Assembly: GCF_001724135.1 (NCBI RefSeq)
Contig: NZ_MEDS01000019.1
Span: forward strand, 1 to 63,390
Source: Comamonas sp. SCN 65-56
GTDB lineage: Bacteria; Pseudomonadota; Gammaproteobacteria; Burkholderiales; Burkholderiaceae_C
Length of the DNA stretch: 63,390 nt
Direction: 5' to 3'
The translations under genes were made by a program, and so were the position numbers. The notes under the pieces are model-generated. The model saw only the letters and a program-made list of their open reading frames with translations. It was not told where the DNA came from and did no database searches. This document shows positions 1-7,673 of this stretch, one piece after another. Within the stretch, counting starts at the first letter, position 1. Each line of letters opens with the position of its first letter.

Positions 1-103
1 CCAGGTCGCCGCACAGGTCGGGTACTCGGATGGGGTGACCCTGCGGGCCCTGTTGCGCCGCAAGCTGGGCCGGGGTGTCAGGGAGTTGCGACGCGGTGGG
101 TGA
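1..103 (+). CDS. C-terminal tail of an AraC-family regulator (partial, cut by window edge)
   Basis: The frame starting at base 2 is open to a TGA at 101-103. It encodes about 33 residues that read like the last helix-turn-helix of an AraC/GlxA-type regulator: a VAAQVGYSDG stretch, then LRALLRRKLGRGVREL. Only this DNA-binding tail lies in the window, so the ligand domain and target genes cannot be judged. An IS21-type remnant begins within about 25 bases of the stop codon, so this end of the gene lies at a rearrangement junction. The family call rests on pattern recognition of a short segment. Confidence 0.6.
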   Translation, partial: QVAAQVGYSDGVTLRALLRRKLGRGVRELRRGG

Positions 104-127
104 CCAAAGGCGTTTGGTGCATGTACG

Positions 128-616
128 GCTGTGGCTGAGCTTGGTGTGGGCCACTTGCAGCTTGGTGCGCTCGCCGCCGATGACGGCCCAGTCTTCGCTC
201 CAGTCGAACTGGAACGCTTCACCGGCACCGAAGGTCAGGGGCACGAAGGTGCCTCGGCCAGTGGTTCGCTCGGCTTCCTGCCGTTTGGCCTGCCAGACAC
301 GTGCAAAGGCGGCCACGCGGTTGTACGAACCGTCGTAGCCCAGAGCGGCCAGGTCGGCGTGCATCTGCTTGACCGTGCGCCGCTGTTTGCGCGATTTGCC
401 GGCCTCAGTCTTGAGCCAGCCTGACAGTTTGTCTGCGAAGGGGTCGAGCTTGCTGGGGCTCACGCGCTTGGCATAGCGCGGCTCGACCGTATCGGCCCGA
501 AGGTACTTCTTGATGGTGTTTCGAGACAGCCCGGCTCGCCGCGCTATCTCGCGCAGGGACAGATGCTCTCGCAGTGCCCAACGCCTGATGACACTCAATG
601 TCGCCACGTCAATCAC
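128..616 (-). pseudogene. istA: istA transposase fragment (IS21 family), 3' part missing
   Basis: Reading leftward from a GTG at 616, about 163 residues match the start of IS21-type transposases. First comes an N-terminal helix-turn-helix (LSLREIARRAGLSRNTIKKYL), then RRTVKQMHADLAALGYDGSYNRV. The start of the DDE catalytic core follows, with FDWSEDW carrying the first catalytic Asp. After KLSHSR the sequence stops resembling the family, so the second and third acidic residues are missing and the enzyme cannot be active. The frame stays open to the window edge by chance, across the antisense of the AraC tail. Confidence 0.8.
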
Positions 617-721
617 TCCTGTACTCCTGCCACTAAAAGCAGCAGGTTAGGGTTCTTACGTGGGTCAGATTTGGATGGAAATTACCCGTGCAGGTGGGTC
701 AGTTCTGGGTGGAAATCAACA
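128..721 (-). mobile_element. Truncated IS21-family element
   Basis: The right end has the family's multiple terminal repeats: two direct copies, one at 662-684 and one at 696-718, both reading GGGTCAG..TGG.TGGAAATYA. The end near 721 reads TG on the outgoing strand, as IS21 ends do. From there the 5' part of istA runs leftward and is lost near 128. No istB and no left terminal repeat are present. The element interrupts a LysR gene on its right and abuts an AraC gene tail on its left. This suggests insertion followed by a deletion or recombination that removed the left half. Confidence 0.8.
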
Positions 722-1537
722 GCCATCGCCCAGATCGAGGAAGACTTGGGCGCCCTGTTGTTTGAGCGCAAGGCCCGCGGCATGGCGCTGACGCACACCG
801 GCCACCAGTTCCTGCGCCATGCGCAGCAGATCGAAGTGGCGATGCGCAATGCCCGCGACGCGCTGGCATCGCGCCCGCACGCCGTCACCGGCAGCCTGAA
901 CATCGGCGTCTCCAACCTGATGGTGGGCTACTACCTGCCGTTTTTGCTCGAGCGCTTTCGCCGCGTCTTTCCACGCATCGAGGTGCACATCACCGAAGAC
1001 CGGCGCGACTATCTGGAACACCTGCTGGTCAGCGGCGAGCTCGACGTGGCGCTGATCGCGGTGTCCCAGTTGCAGAACTTTCGCGCCCTGGAGACCGAAA
1101 CCATCCTGCGCTCAGGATGGCGCGTCTGGTGCCCGGTCAATCACCGGCTGGCCGATGAGAAGCAGATCGATGCCGACGCCCTGGTGCGCGAATCCCTGAT
1201 CCTGCTGGAGTCGGACGAACTCGGAGAGACGACGACTGGGCTGTAGCACCATGCGCAGACCGACCCGCGCGTGCTGATCCGCACCTCGTCGGTGGAGGCG
1301 GTACGCAGCCTGGTGGCGACCGGTGCCGGGGTCACGGTGCTGCCCGACATGCTGTATCGCCCCTGGTCGCTGGAAGGTGACCGGCTGGAGGTCCGGCAGC
1401 TGCTGCAGCCCCTGCCCGATCTCGAAGTAGGCCTGGCCTGGTGCAAGGGCGCGGTGCTGCCCGAGGCGCTGGAGAACTTCCTCACCGCCGTGCGCCCGAC
1501 GCTGGGGAGCACGCAGCAGGCCTACGGCAGCAAATAG
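722..1537 (+). pseudogene. LysR-family regulator remnant (5' end lost to IS21, internal amber codon)
   Basis: From the IS end the frame reads AIAQIEEDLGALLFERKARG. This is the end of a LysR helix-turn-helix, followed by a LysR substrate-binding domain (LNIGVSNLMVGYYLP, ELDVALIAVS). The first 25-35 residues and the start codon are missing. A TAG at 1244-1246 interrupts the domain. Downstream the same frame continues with LIRTSSVEAVRSLVATGAGV and ends at 1535-1537. The TAG probably replaced a TGG Trp codon. The two lesions together make this a dead gene. Its former target is unknown. It converges on alkB with one base between the stop codons. Confidence 0.8.
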
Positions 1538-1538
1538 A

Positions 1539-2192
1539 TCACCCCGCCTTGCGAAAGGTGAAATTGATGCGCTCGTTGCCGGTAAGTAGGTGCGCCATCG
1601 CGCGCACCGGCGCAATGCCGTGATGGCGCAATCGGTCCACTCCACCCCAGACTGCCACGTCACCATGAAACAACGGGATGCGCTGCGTACGATCGCTGCG
1701 CTGCAAACCACCCCAGAGGAATTCGGCTGAAACGCCCAGCGATACGGAAACGATGGGCTGCGCAAAATCGCGCTCGTTCTTGTCCTGGTGCAGCGTCAGG
1801 CGGCTGCCGGGGCGGTAGCGATTGATGAGGCAGGCATCGGGCGCGAAACCGGCAAAGCCCGCCTCGGCCGCGGCCTCGCTGGCCAGCCGCATGAACACCG
1901 CCGGCATGGCCGGCCACGGCAGGCCGGTATCCGGGTCGTCACCGCGATAACGGTAGCCGGCGCGACTGCTGGTCCAGCCCAGCGGCCCGCAATTGGTCAG
2001 CGGCACCGACATGGTCTGGCCGCCCGGCGTCACCATGTGGCGAAACGGCGCCTGCGCCACCACCTGCTGCAACTGCGGCCAGAGCTCGTCCATCAGCGCC
2101 AGCGCAAAGCCGCGCAACACCACGGACTGCGAGCCGAGCCGGGTCGTGCTGCCGGCCAGCGGGTGGTCTTCGGCAAACAGATCGCTCGTCAT
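1539..2192 (-). CDS. alkB: AlkB-type alpha-ketoglutarate- and Fe(II)-dependent DNA repair dioxygenase
   Basis: AlkB removes 1-methyladenine and 3-methylcytosine from DNA by oxidative demethylation. The 217-residue protein matches the family length. It carries the substrate and cofactor signature: NRYRPGSRLTLHQDKNE with iron ligands H135 and D137, the third ligand His at about 191 (RLRHHGI), and the oxoglutarate-binding Arg stretch NERINFTFR near the end. PLTNCGPLGW at 64-73 matches the substrate-side loop of E. coli AlkB. The gene is monocistronic, with an A-type repeat directly upstream. No Ada box was recognised, so control by the adaptive response is not shown. Confidence 0.93.
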   Translation of the reverse strand: MTSDLFAEDHPLAGSTTRLGSQSVVLRGFALALMDELWPQLQQVVAQAPFRHMVTPGGQTMSVPLTNCGPLGWTSSRAGYRYRGDDPDTGLPWPAMPAVFMRLASEAAAEAGFAGFAPDACLINRYRPGSRLTLHQDKNERDFAQPIVSVSLGVSAEFLWGGLQRSDRTQRIPLFHGDVAVWGGVDRLRHHGIAPVRAMAHLLTGNERINFTFRKAG

Positions 2193-2204
2193 GAAATTTT
2201 GACG

Positions 2205-2252
2205 AAATCAGGTTCTAGCGCTTGTCAGCAAAGCGCAAACAGCTATGAATTC
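2205..2252. repeat. Dispersed repeat A, copy 1 (intergenic)
   Basis: This copy contains the core TCTAGCGCTTG, a 4-5 base loop, an AAGCGC return arm and the trailing CAGCTAT shared by the other A copies near 15.76, 40.35, 41.41 and 56.86 kb. It lies between alkB and the last gene of the ABC transporter operon (both leftward), about 10 bases downstream of the latter's neighbour region. It can form a GCGCTT/AAGCGC hairpin. There is no U-tract, so it is not an obvious terminator. Confidence 0.75.
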
Positions 2253-2260
2253 AGGACTAT

Positions 2261-2977
2261 TCAAACACCCAGATACTCGGGCAGCGTCGTGTCTTCGAGC
2301 ATGGTTTCCGCATCGCCCTGCAGTACCACCTGGCCTTTTTGCAGTACCAGCGCGCGGTTGCTGCGACTCAGCACCCGGTGCCAGTCGCGGTCGACGATCA
2401 GCACCGCCATGCCAGCGCACTTGATCTCGTCGATCACGCGCCAGATCTCATGCACGATGAGCGGCGCCAGGCCTTCGGTGGCCTCGTCCAGGATGACCAG
2501 CTCGGGGTGCGTCATCAGCGCCCGGCCGATCGACAGCATCTGCTGCTCGCCGCCCGAGAGCAACGCACCCAGCTGGTCGATGCGCTCCGACAGGCGCGGG
2601 AAGGTCTGCAGCACGCGCTCCATGGTCCAGTCGGCGCGGCCATCGCGCCCCGGACGCTCGGCCATGATGAGGTTCTCGCGCACCGTGAGGTTGCCGAACA
2701 CCCCGCGTCCTTCCGGCACATAGGCCACGCCCAGGCGCGCCACCTCATGCGGTTTGGCGCGCGAAATATCCTGGTCGAACAGGCGAATGCTGCCCTCGCG
2801 CTGCGCCACATGGCCCAGCAGCGAGCGAATCAGCGTGCTCTTGCCCATGCCATTGCGCCCCAGCAAACCCACGGTTTCGCCCTGGCGGATTTCCAGATCG
2901 ACACCATGCAGCACATGGCTGCTGCCGTACCACGCATGCAGGCCCTGCGCCTGCAACATCACTTTGGTTTGCGTCAT
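2261..2977 (-). CDS. livF: Branched-chain/aromatic-acid-type ABC transporter ATPase, LivF type
   Basis: This is the second ATP-binding subunit of a HAAT-family importer, 238 residues. It has a Walker A motif (GRNGMGKST), an ABC signature (LLSGGEQQMLSIGRAL) and a Walker B/D-loop (LVILDEATEGLAP). The last is typical of LivF, as is the YVPEGRGVFGNLTVRENL Q-loop region. Its ATG overlaps the livG stop (ATGA), indicating translational coupling. It is the last gene of the leftward benzoate operon. The symbol denotes the family. Linkage to benzoate-CoA ligase suggests benzoate or a related aromatic acid as substrate, which is inference. The D-loop region has VDRD where many LivF proteins have VEQN after the H-loop segment. 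Confidence 0.88.
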   Translation of the reverse strand: MTQTKVMLQAQGLHAWYGSSHVLHGVDLEIRQGETVGLLGRNGMGKSTLIRSLLGHVAQREGSIRLFDQDISRAKPHEVARLGVAYVPEGRGVFGNLTVRENLIMAERPGRDGRADWTMERVLQTFPRLSERIDQLGALLSGGEQQMLSIGRALMTHPELVILDEATEGLAPLIVHEIWRVIDEIKCAGMAVLIVDRDWHRVLSRSNRALVLQKGQVVLQGDAETMLEDTTLPEYLGV

Positions 2978-3726
2978 GCATCGTGCCCCAGATAAGCCTC
3001 GCGCACATCGGCATTGGTGCGGATGTCGTCGGGCGTGCCGGTGGCGATCACCGAGCCGTTGACCATCACCGTGATGCGGTCGGCGATGCGAAACACCGCG
3101 TCCATGTCGTGCTCCACCAGCAAGATCGCGTGGTCCTTCTTCAAGGCGTCCAGCAGCGCCAGCATGCGCTCGGTCTCCTCGGCGCCCATGCCGGCCAGCG
3201 GCTCGTCGAGCAGCAGCACCTTGGGCGCGGTGGCCAGGCACATGGCGATCTCCAGCTGGCGCTTCTGGCCATGGCTGAGCAGCCCGGCCTCGCGCTGCAG
3301 CACCTCGCCCAGGCCCACCCGCTGCGCCACCTCGCGCGCAATGCGCTGCGTCGGGCCGCGCGATTGGGCGTCGTGCCACCAGGCCCAGGGCGTCTGGTAA
3401 CGCGCCTGCGCCGACAGGCGGCAGTTTTCCTGCACCGTGAAGCTGGGGTAGATGGTGTTGCGCTGGTAGCTGCGCCCCAGGCCCGCGCGTGCCCGCCGTG
3501 GCTGCGACCACTGCGTCACGTCCTGGCCCAGCAGTTCGATCTGGCCGCTGCTGGGCGGAAATTCGCCCGAGAGCAGGTTGATCAGCGTCGATTTGCCTGC
3601 GCCATTGGTGCCGATCACCGCATGCACGGCGCCGCGAACCAGCTCCACGCTGACGCCGTTGACCGCGACCAATCCACCCCAGCGCCGCGTCAGCGCGCGC
3701 CCGCGCAACAGAATTTCGCCGCTCAT
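2974..3726 (-). CDS. livG: Branched-chain/aromatic-acid-type ABC transporter ATPase, LivG type
   Basis: First ATP-binding subunit, 250 residues. It has a Walker A motif (GTNGAGKST), a signature of the LivG form (LSHGQKRQLEIAMCLA) and a Walker B motif (VLLLDEPLAGMGAEE). The H-loop is in LLVEHDMDAVFRIADRI. The chosen ATG lies inside the livM stop (ATGA overlap). A longer in-frame extension exists upstream but would run deep into livM, so the overlap start fits better. Its stop likewise overlaps livF. Together with LivF it would power uptake through the LivH/LivM channel. Confidence 0.9.
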   Translation of the reverse strand: MSGEILLRGRALTRRWGGLVAVNGVSVELVRGAVHAVIGTNGAGKSTLINLLSGEFPPSSGQIELLGQDVTQWSQPRRARAGLGRSYQRNTIYPSFTVQENCRLSAQARYQTPWAWWHDAQSRGPTQRIAREVAQRVGLGEVLQREAGLLSHGQKRQLEIAMCLATAPKVLLLDEPLAGMGAEETERMLALLDALKKDHAILLVEHDMDAVFRIADRITVMVNGSVIATGTPDDIRTNADVREAYLGHDA

Positions 3727-4745
3727 GCCTGCGCCTCCTCGCTGTCGGGCGCGTGCTTGTCGCGCTTGCGCGCCGCGTGCAGCCGCCATTGGTGCGGGAT
3801 GCCGACCAGGCCACGCGGCATGAAGGCCACGCAGGCAATCACCACCAGCCCCAAGCCCAAATGCCAGTGCTTGGCGGCCTCACCCAGCAGCGCTTCGGAC
3901 TTGAACAACTCCTGCAGCAGCGAAAACGCAAACGCACCGATCAGCGCACCGCGCAGATGGCCAAGACCACCCAGAATGATCATCACCAGCACACCCGCGC
4001 TCAAATGCCAGCTCAAGAGCTCGGGGCTCACAAAACCGTCCTTGATCGCGAACAGGAACCCGGCCCAGCCGGAGATCGCGCCCGAGATCGTGAACGCCGC
4101 GAGCTTGTACGGGTAGACCGAAAACCCGGTGGCGCGCATGCGCTGCTCGTTGACGCGGATGCCGGCCAGCGCGCGGCCAAACGGCGAGCGCAGCAGCAGC
4201 GCGAGAAACGCAAACACCAGCAGCAGACTGAACCAGATGAAGCCGTACAGGTGCGCGGCGTTGCCCAGATCGAGCAGCCCGAGCACCGGCTTCACGTACA
4301 GGTAGATGCCATCGGTGCCGCCACCGAGCTCGGTGTCGTGGATCACGTAATACGCCATCTGCGCGAACGCCAGCGTGACCATGATGAAGTACACGCCCTT
4401 GGTGCGCAGCGACAGCGCGCCCACGGCCAGTGCATACAGCGCCGCCAGCAGCATGGACAGCGGCAGCGCCACCAGCAGCGAGGGCACGGCGTTGTCGGCC
4501 GGCGCCAGCAGCACCGCCGCATACGCGCCTATGCCGAAAAACGCCGCCTGGCCAAAGCAGACCAGTCCAGTGCTGCCCACCAGCAGTTCAAGCGCCACCG
4601 CCAGAATGGCGTAGATCATGAGCTTGGCCACCAGATCGGCGCCATACGCGCCAGATACCAGCGGCCACAGCGCCAGCAGCAGAAACACGGCGGCGACAAA
4701 CACATGCTTGCCGCCCAAGGGGGAGGAACGGGGCGTGGCGCTCAT
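3723..4745 (-). CDS. livM: ABC transporter permease, LivM type
   Basis: Hydrophobic 340-residue inner-membrane protein with several long membrane segments (VFVAAVFLLLALWPLV, LMIYAILAVALELLVG, IWFSLLLVFAFLALLL). It has the LivM landmark GLVCFGQAAFFGIGAY and the cytoplasmic EAA-like loop around IRVNEQRMRATGFSVYPYKL. It pairs with the LivH-type protein encoded just upstream, whose stop overlaps its ATG. The basic C-terminal tail (HAARKRDKHAPDSEEAQA) is cytoplasmic in the usual topology. It belongs to the benzoate operon by position and coupling. Confidence 0.9.
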   Translation of the reverse strand: MSATPRSSPLGGKHVFVAAVFLLLALWPLVSGAYGADLVAKLMIYAILAVALELLVGSTGLVCFGQAAFFGIGAYAAVLLAPADNAVPSLLVALPLSMLLAALYALAVGALSLRTKGVYFIMVTLAFAQMAYYVIHDTELGGGTDGIYLYVKPVLGLLDLGNAAHLYGFIWFSLLLVFAFLALLLRSPFGRALAGIRVNEQRMRATGFSVYPYKLAAFTISGAISGWAGFLFAIKDGFVSPELLSWHLSAGVLVMIILGGLGHLRGALIGAFAFSLLQELFKSEALLGEAAKHWHLGLGLVVIACVAFMPRGLVGIPHQWRLHAARKRDKHAPDSEEAQA

Positions 4746-5608
4746 GGCTTGAACAATCCATCCGGGCGCCACAGCAGCACGGCCGCCATCAGCACATAAA
4801 CCAGCACGCCCGCCGCCTGCGGCAGCAGCACCTTGCCAAAGGTATCGACAAAGCCGATCAACAGCGCCGCCACCAGCGCGCCGCGGATCGAGCCTATGCC
4901 GCCGATCACCACCACGACGAAGCAGATGATGAGCACCGATTCCCCCATGCCCGGGTAGACGCTGGAAACCGGCGCCGCGATCATGCCGGCGAACGCCGCC
5001 AGCGCCACGCCGACGGCGAAGACGATGCGGTAGAGCAGCGAGATGTCTATGCCCAGGCTCTGCACCATCTCCCGATTGGCCGTGCCGGCGCGAATTCGCA
5101 TGCCCAGGCGCGTGCGGGTGAACACCCACCACATGCCCAGCGCCAGGAAAACGCAGCAGGCGCTGATGAACAAGCGATACACCGGGTAATTCATCACGTC
5201 GCCCAGCTCGATCGAGCCCGCAAGCCACGGCGGTGCCTGCACGCCATGCACGTCGTTGCCCACGAGAATGCTGCGCAGTTCCTCGAACACCAGAATCAGG
5301 CCATAGGTCATCAGGACTTGCTGCAGGTGATCGCGCTCATAGAGGAAGCTGAAGAAGGCCCACTCGAGCACGTAGCCGAGCACGACCGAGAGCACCACGC
5401 CGACCGTCAGGGTGACGAAGAAACTACCGCCAAAAAGTGGCGCCAGCCCATACGCCATGTAGGCGCCGATCATGTAGAAGCTGCCGTGCGCCAGGTTGAT
5501 CACGCCCATGATGCCGAAGATCAGCGTCAGACCGGAGGCGACGAGAAACAGCAGCAGCCCGTACTGCAGAGAGTTCAGGCACTGGATGAGAAAGGTTGGA
5601 AGGTCCAT
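4742..5608 (-). CDS. livH: ABC transporter permease, LivH type
   Basis: 288-residue membrane protein beginning MDLPTFLIQCLNSLQYG, the usual LivH start. The family hallmark LIFGIMGVINLAHGSFYMIGA comes next, and the C-terminal half has the EAA-type loop and VVVIGGIGSIRGALVAALL. The start was chosen by family alignment. A GTG eight codons upstream is possible, and neither start has a strong Shine-Dalgarno sequence. The gene follows the binding-protein gene after about 60 bases and overlaps livM at its stop. Confidence 0.9.
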   Translation of the reverse strand: MDLPTFLIQCLNSLQYGLLLFLVASGLTLIFGIMGVINLAHGSFYMIGAYMAYGLAPLFGGSFFVTLTVGVVLSVVLGYVLEWAFFSFLYERDHLQQVLMTYGLILVFEELRSILVGNDVHGVQAPPWLAGSIELGDVMNYPVYRLFISACCVFLALGMWWVFTRTRLGMRIRAGTANREMVQSLGIDISLLYRIVFAVGVALAAFAGMIAAPVSSVYPGMGESVLIICFVVVVIGGIGSIRGALVAALLIGFVDTFGKVLLPQAAGVLVYVLMAAVLLWRPDGLFKP

Positions 5609-5671
5609 GCAGACAGTCGCGTGGTGAAACACGTCGGGCGGCCGATCGGCCGCCCGCCCCTGAAAGCCGGA

Positions 5672-6841
5672 TTACATCCGGCAGCCGGTGGCCGGATCGG
5701 CCAGGGCCTTGACCGCCACGCTCTGATAGACGTTTTCGTTGCCGACCACCTTGCGCAAATACATGTCCTGCACCGGATTGTGCGCCTTGGACATCGTGAA
5801 CTTGCCGCGCGGGCTGTCTATCGTCGCCTTGGTCACCGCGGCCGAGAACGCCTTGGCATTCTTCGCGTCACCCTTGGTGGCATTGAGGCCGATCGCCAGG
5901 ATCTGCGCCGCGTCGTAGCCCTGCACCGCGTACACGTCGGGCTGCATCTTGTAGGCCTTGGCATAGGCCAGGCGGAACTCCTTGTCCTTGGGCGCCGGCA
6001 ATTCGTCGGCGTAGTGCAGCGCCGTCAGCAGGCCTTCGGCCGCCGCGCCCTGCGCTTCCAGCGTGCCGTCGGTGACGAAGCCTGCGCCGACCAGCGGAAT
6101 ACTGTCCTTGAGGCCCGCGGCCGCATAGTCCTTGACGAACTTCACCGCGCCACCACCGGCGAAAAAGGTGTAGACCACATCGGGCTTGAGTGACGCGATC
6201 TCGGTCAGCAGCGCCTGAAACTCCACATTGGGGAAGGGCACCGTGAGATCCTTCATGACCTTGCCGCCAGCCTTCTCGAACGCATCCTTGAAGCCCTTGA
6301 CCGACTCGGCGCCGGCGGCGTACTTCCAGGTGATGGTCACCGCCTTCTTGTGGCCCTGCTTGGCGGCCACCTCGCCCATGGCAAAACCCGGCTGCCAATT
6401 GGAGAAGCTGGAGCGGAAGATGTTGGGCGCACACATCGGGCCGGTGACGGCATCAGCGCCAGCGTTCGGGATGATCAGGAGCGTGCCCGATTCCTTGGCC
6501 GCCTTCGCCATCGCCATCGCCACGCCGCTGTGCACCGTGCCGACGATCACGTCCACGTTGTCGCGCTTGATCAGCTTGTTGACGTTGTCGGTGGCCTTGG
6601 ACGGATCGCTCTCGTCGTCGACGCGGATGTATTCGATCTCGCGTCCGGCAATTTTGCCGCCGAGCTGATCCACATACAACCGGAACCCGTTGTCGATCGC
6701 CGTGCCCAGCGCCGCATAGGTGCCGGTCGCGGGCAGCATGAAGCCCACCTTGAGCTTGCCCGCCTGGGCGCGTGCCAGCGGCGCGATGCCCGCCAGCGCC
6801 AGCGATGCCGCGCTCGTCAGAAAGGTCTTGCGATTCATCAT
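5672..6841 (-). CDS. livK: Periplasmic substrate-binding protein of the HAAT-family ABC importer
   Basis: 389 residues with a signal peptide (MMNRKTFLTSAASLALAGIAPLARAQA, cleavage likely after ARA) followed by a Peripla_BP_6 fold: LKVGFMLPATGTYAALG, VDVIVGTVHSGVAMAMAKAA, then PDVVYTFFAGGGAVKFVKDY. Two adjacent ATG codons serve as possible starts, with GAGGAG a few bases upstream. Its place between a benzoate-activating enzyme and the permeases suggests it captures benzoate or a related aromatic carboxylate. The sequence alone cannot fix the ligand. It starts 28 bases after the alpha/beta hydrolase gene, in the same operon. Confidence 0.9.
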   Translation of the reverse strand: MMNRKTFLTSAASLALAGIAPLARAQAGKLKVGFMLPATGTYAALGTAIDNGFRLYVDQLGGKIAGREIEYIRVDDESDPSKATDNVNKLIKRDNVDVIVGTVHSGVAMAMAKAAKESGTLLIIPNAGADAVTGPMCAPNIFRSSFSNWQPGFAMGEVAAKQGHKKAVTITWKYAAGAESVKGFKDAFEKAGGKVMKDLTVPFPNVEFQALLTEIASLKPDVVYTFFAGGGAVKFVKDYAAAGLKDSIPLVGAGFVTDGTLEAQGAAAEGLLTALHYADELPAPKDKEFRLAYAKAYKMQPDVYAVQGYDAAQILAIGLNATKGDAKNAKAFSAAVTKATIDSPRGKFTMSKAHNPVQDMYLRKVVGNENVYQSVAVKALADPATGCRM

Positions 6842-6869
6842 GGTCGTCTCCTCGTCTTTCTATGGAAGA

Positions 6870-7673
6870 TCAGTGGTTGGAAAAAGAATGTTGTTGCACA
6901 AACGCACTGCACGCCGTGATCACGGCGGCAGGCTGGTCACGGTGCGGCGAATGGCCGCAATGATCGATTTCGACCACCTGGGTCTGCGGCACCTGGCGTG
7001 CAATGCTGCGCACATGAGCCAATGTACCGTACTCATCCTGCAGGCCCTGGATGGCCAGGACAGGGCAGCCGATGGCGGCGATCTCTTGCTGGATGTCCCA
7101 GGCGCGAAACGCCGGCGACAGCCAAACCTCATTCCAGCCCCAGAAGGCCGAATCGACGTCGTCGTGGTAGCGCGCCAGACGCTCGCGCAGGCCGCCAGCC
7201 ACATACGCTTCACGCGCCTTCTCGATGCTGTCCACCGAGATCTGCTCCACCATGGTATGAGGCGCGAGCACGATGGCGCCCGCCGCCGGGTGATTGCGTG
7301 CATGCAGCAAGGCAATGGAAGCTCCATCGCTATGACCGAACAACCAGGGCGGCTGCGTCACGCCGACCGCACTGAGAAACGCCGGCAACACCTCGTCGGC
7401 CTGGCGATGCATGAAGTCATTGACCCAATGTTCATCGGCCGCACGCGGCGTGGAGCGGCCATAGCCGGGGCGCGAATACACCAGGCCGCGCCACTGCAGG
7501 GCATCGCACAACTGCGCCGGGAAGTCCTTCCACATCGCCACCGAGCCCAGGCCCTCGTGCAGAAACACCATCAGCGGTGCATCGCGGCGATCCGGCGCGA
7601 GCCACTGGTACTCGATGCGCACCGGACGATCGCGCCAGGCGATCTCGGCAAACCGCGTTTCAGTCTGGCTCAT
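6870..7673 (-). CDS. Alpha/beta hydrolase of the benzoate operon
   Basis: 267 residues with an alpha/beta hydrolase fold. The oxyanion segment is VFLHEGLGSVAMWKDFP, the nucleophile elbow is FGHSDGASIAL (Ser inside G-H-S-D-G), a late acid is probably in the GLQDEYGT segment, and the catalytic His is in HCGHSPHRDQP. The ATG overlaps the stop of the benzoate-CoA ligase gene (ATGA), so the two are coupled. A hydrolase beside a ligase that makes benzoyl-CoA could act as a thioesterase that recycles trapped CoA thioesters, or on a ring-cleavage product. The role is inferred from context only. Confidence 0.85.
   Translation of the reverse strand: MSQTETRFAEIAWRDRPVRIEYQWLAPDRRDAPLMVFLHEGLGSVAMWKDFPAQLCDALQWRGLVYSRPGYGRSTPRAADEHWVNDFMHRQADEVLPAFLSAVGVTQPPWLFGHSDGASIALLHARNHPAAGAIVLAPHTMVEQISVDSIEKAREAYVAGGLRERLARYHDDVDSAFWGWNEVWLSPAFRAWDIQQEIAAIGCPVLAIQGLQDEYGTLAHVRSIARQVPQTQVVEIDHCGHSPHRDQPAAVITACSAFVQQHSFSNH

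Noticed and set aside
2261-3838. One open frame spanning the LivF and LivG genes
   Set aside because: The livG part is in another frame. The real genes overlap by ATGA, so this is a chance read-through, not a fusion.
5608-5632. GTG start for LivH eight codons upstream
   Set aside because: The family alignment starts at MDLPTFLIQ and the extra codons (FHHATVC) have no counterpart.
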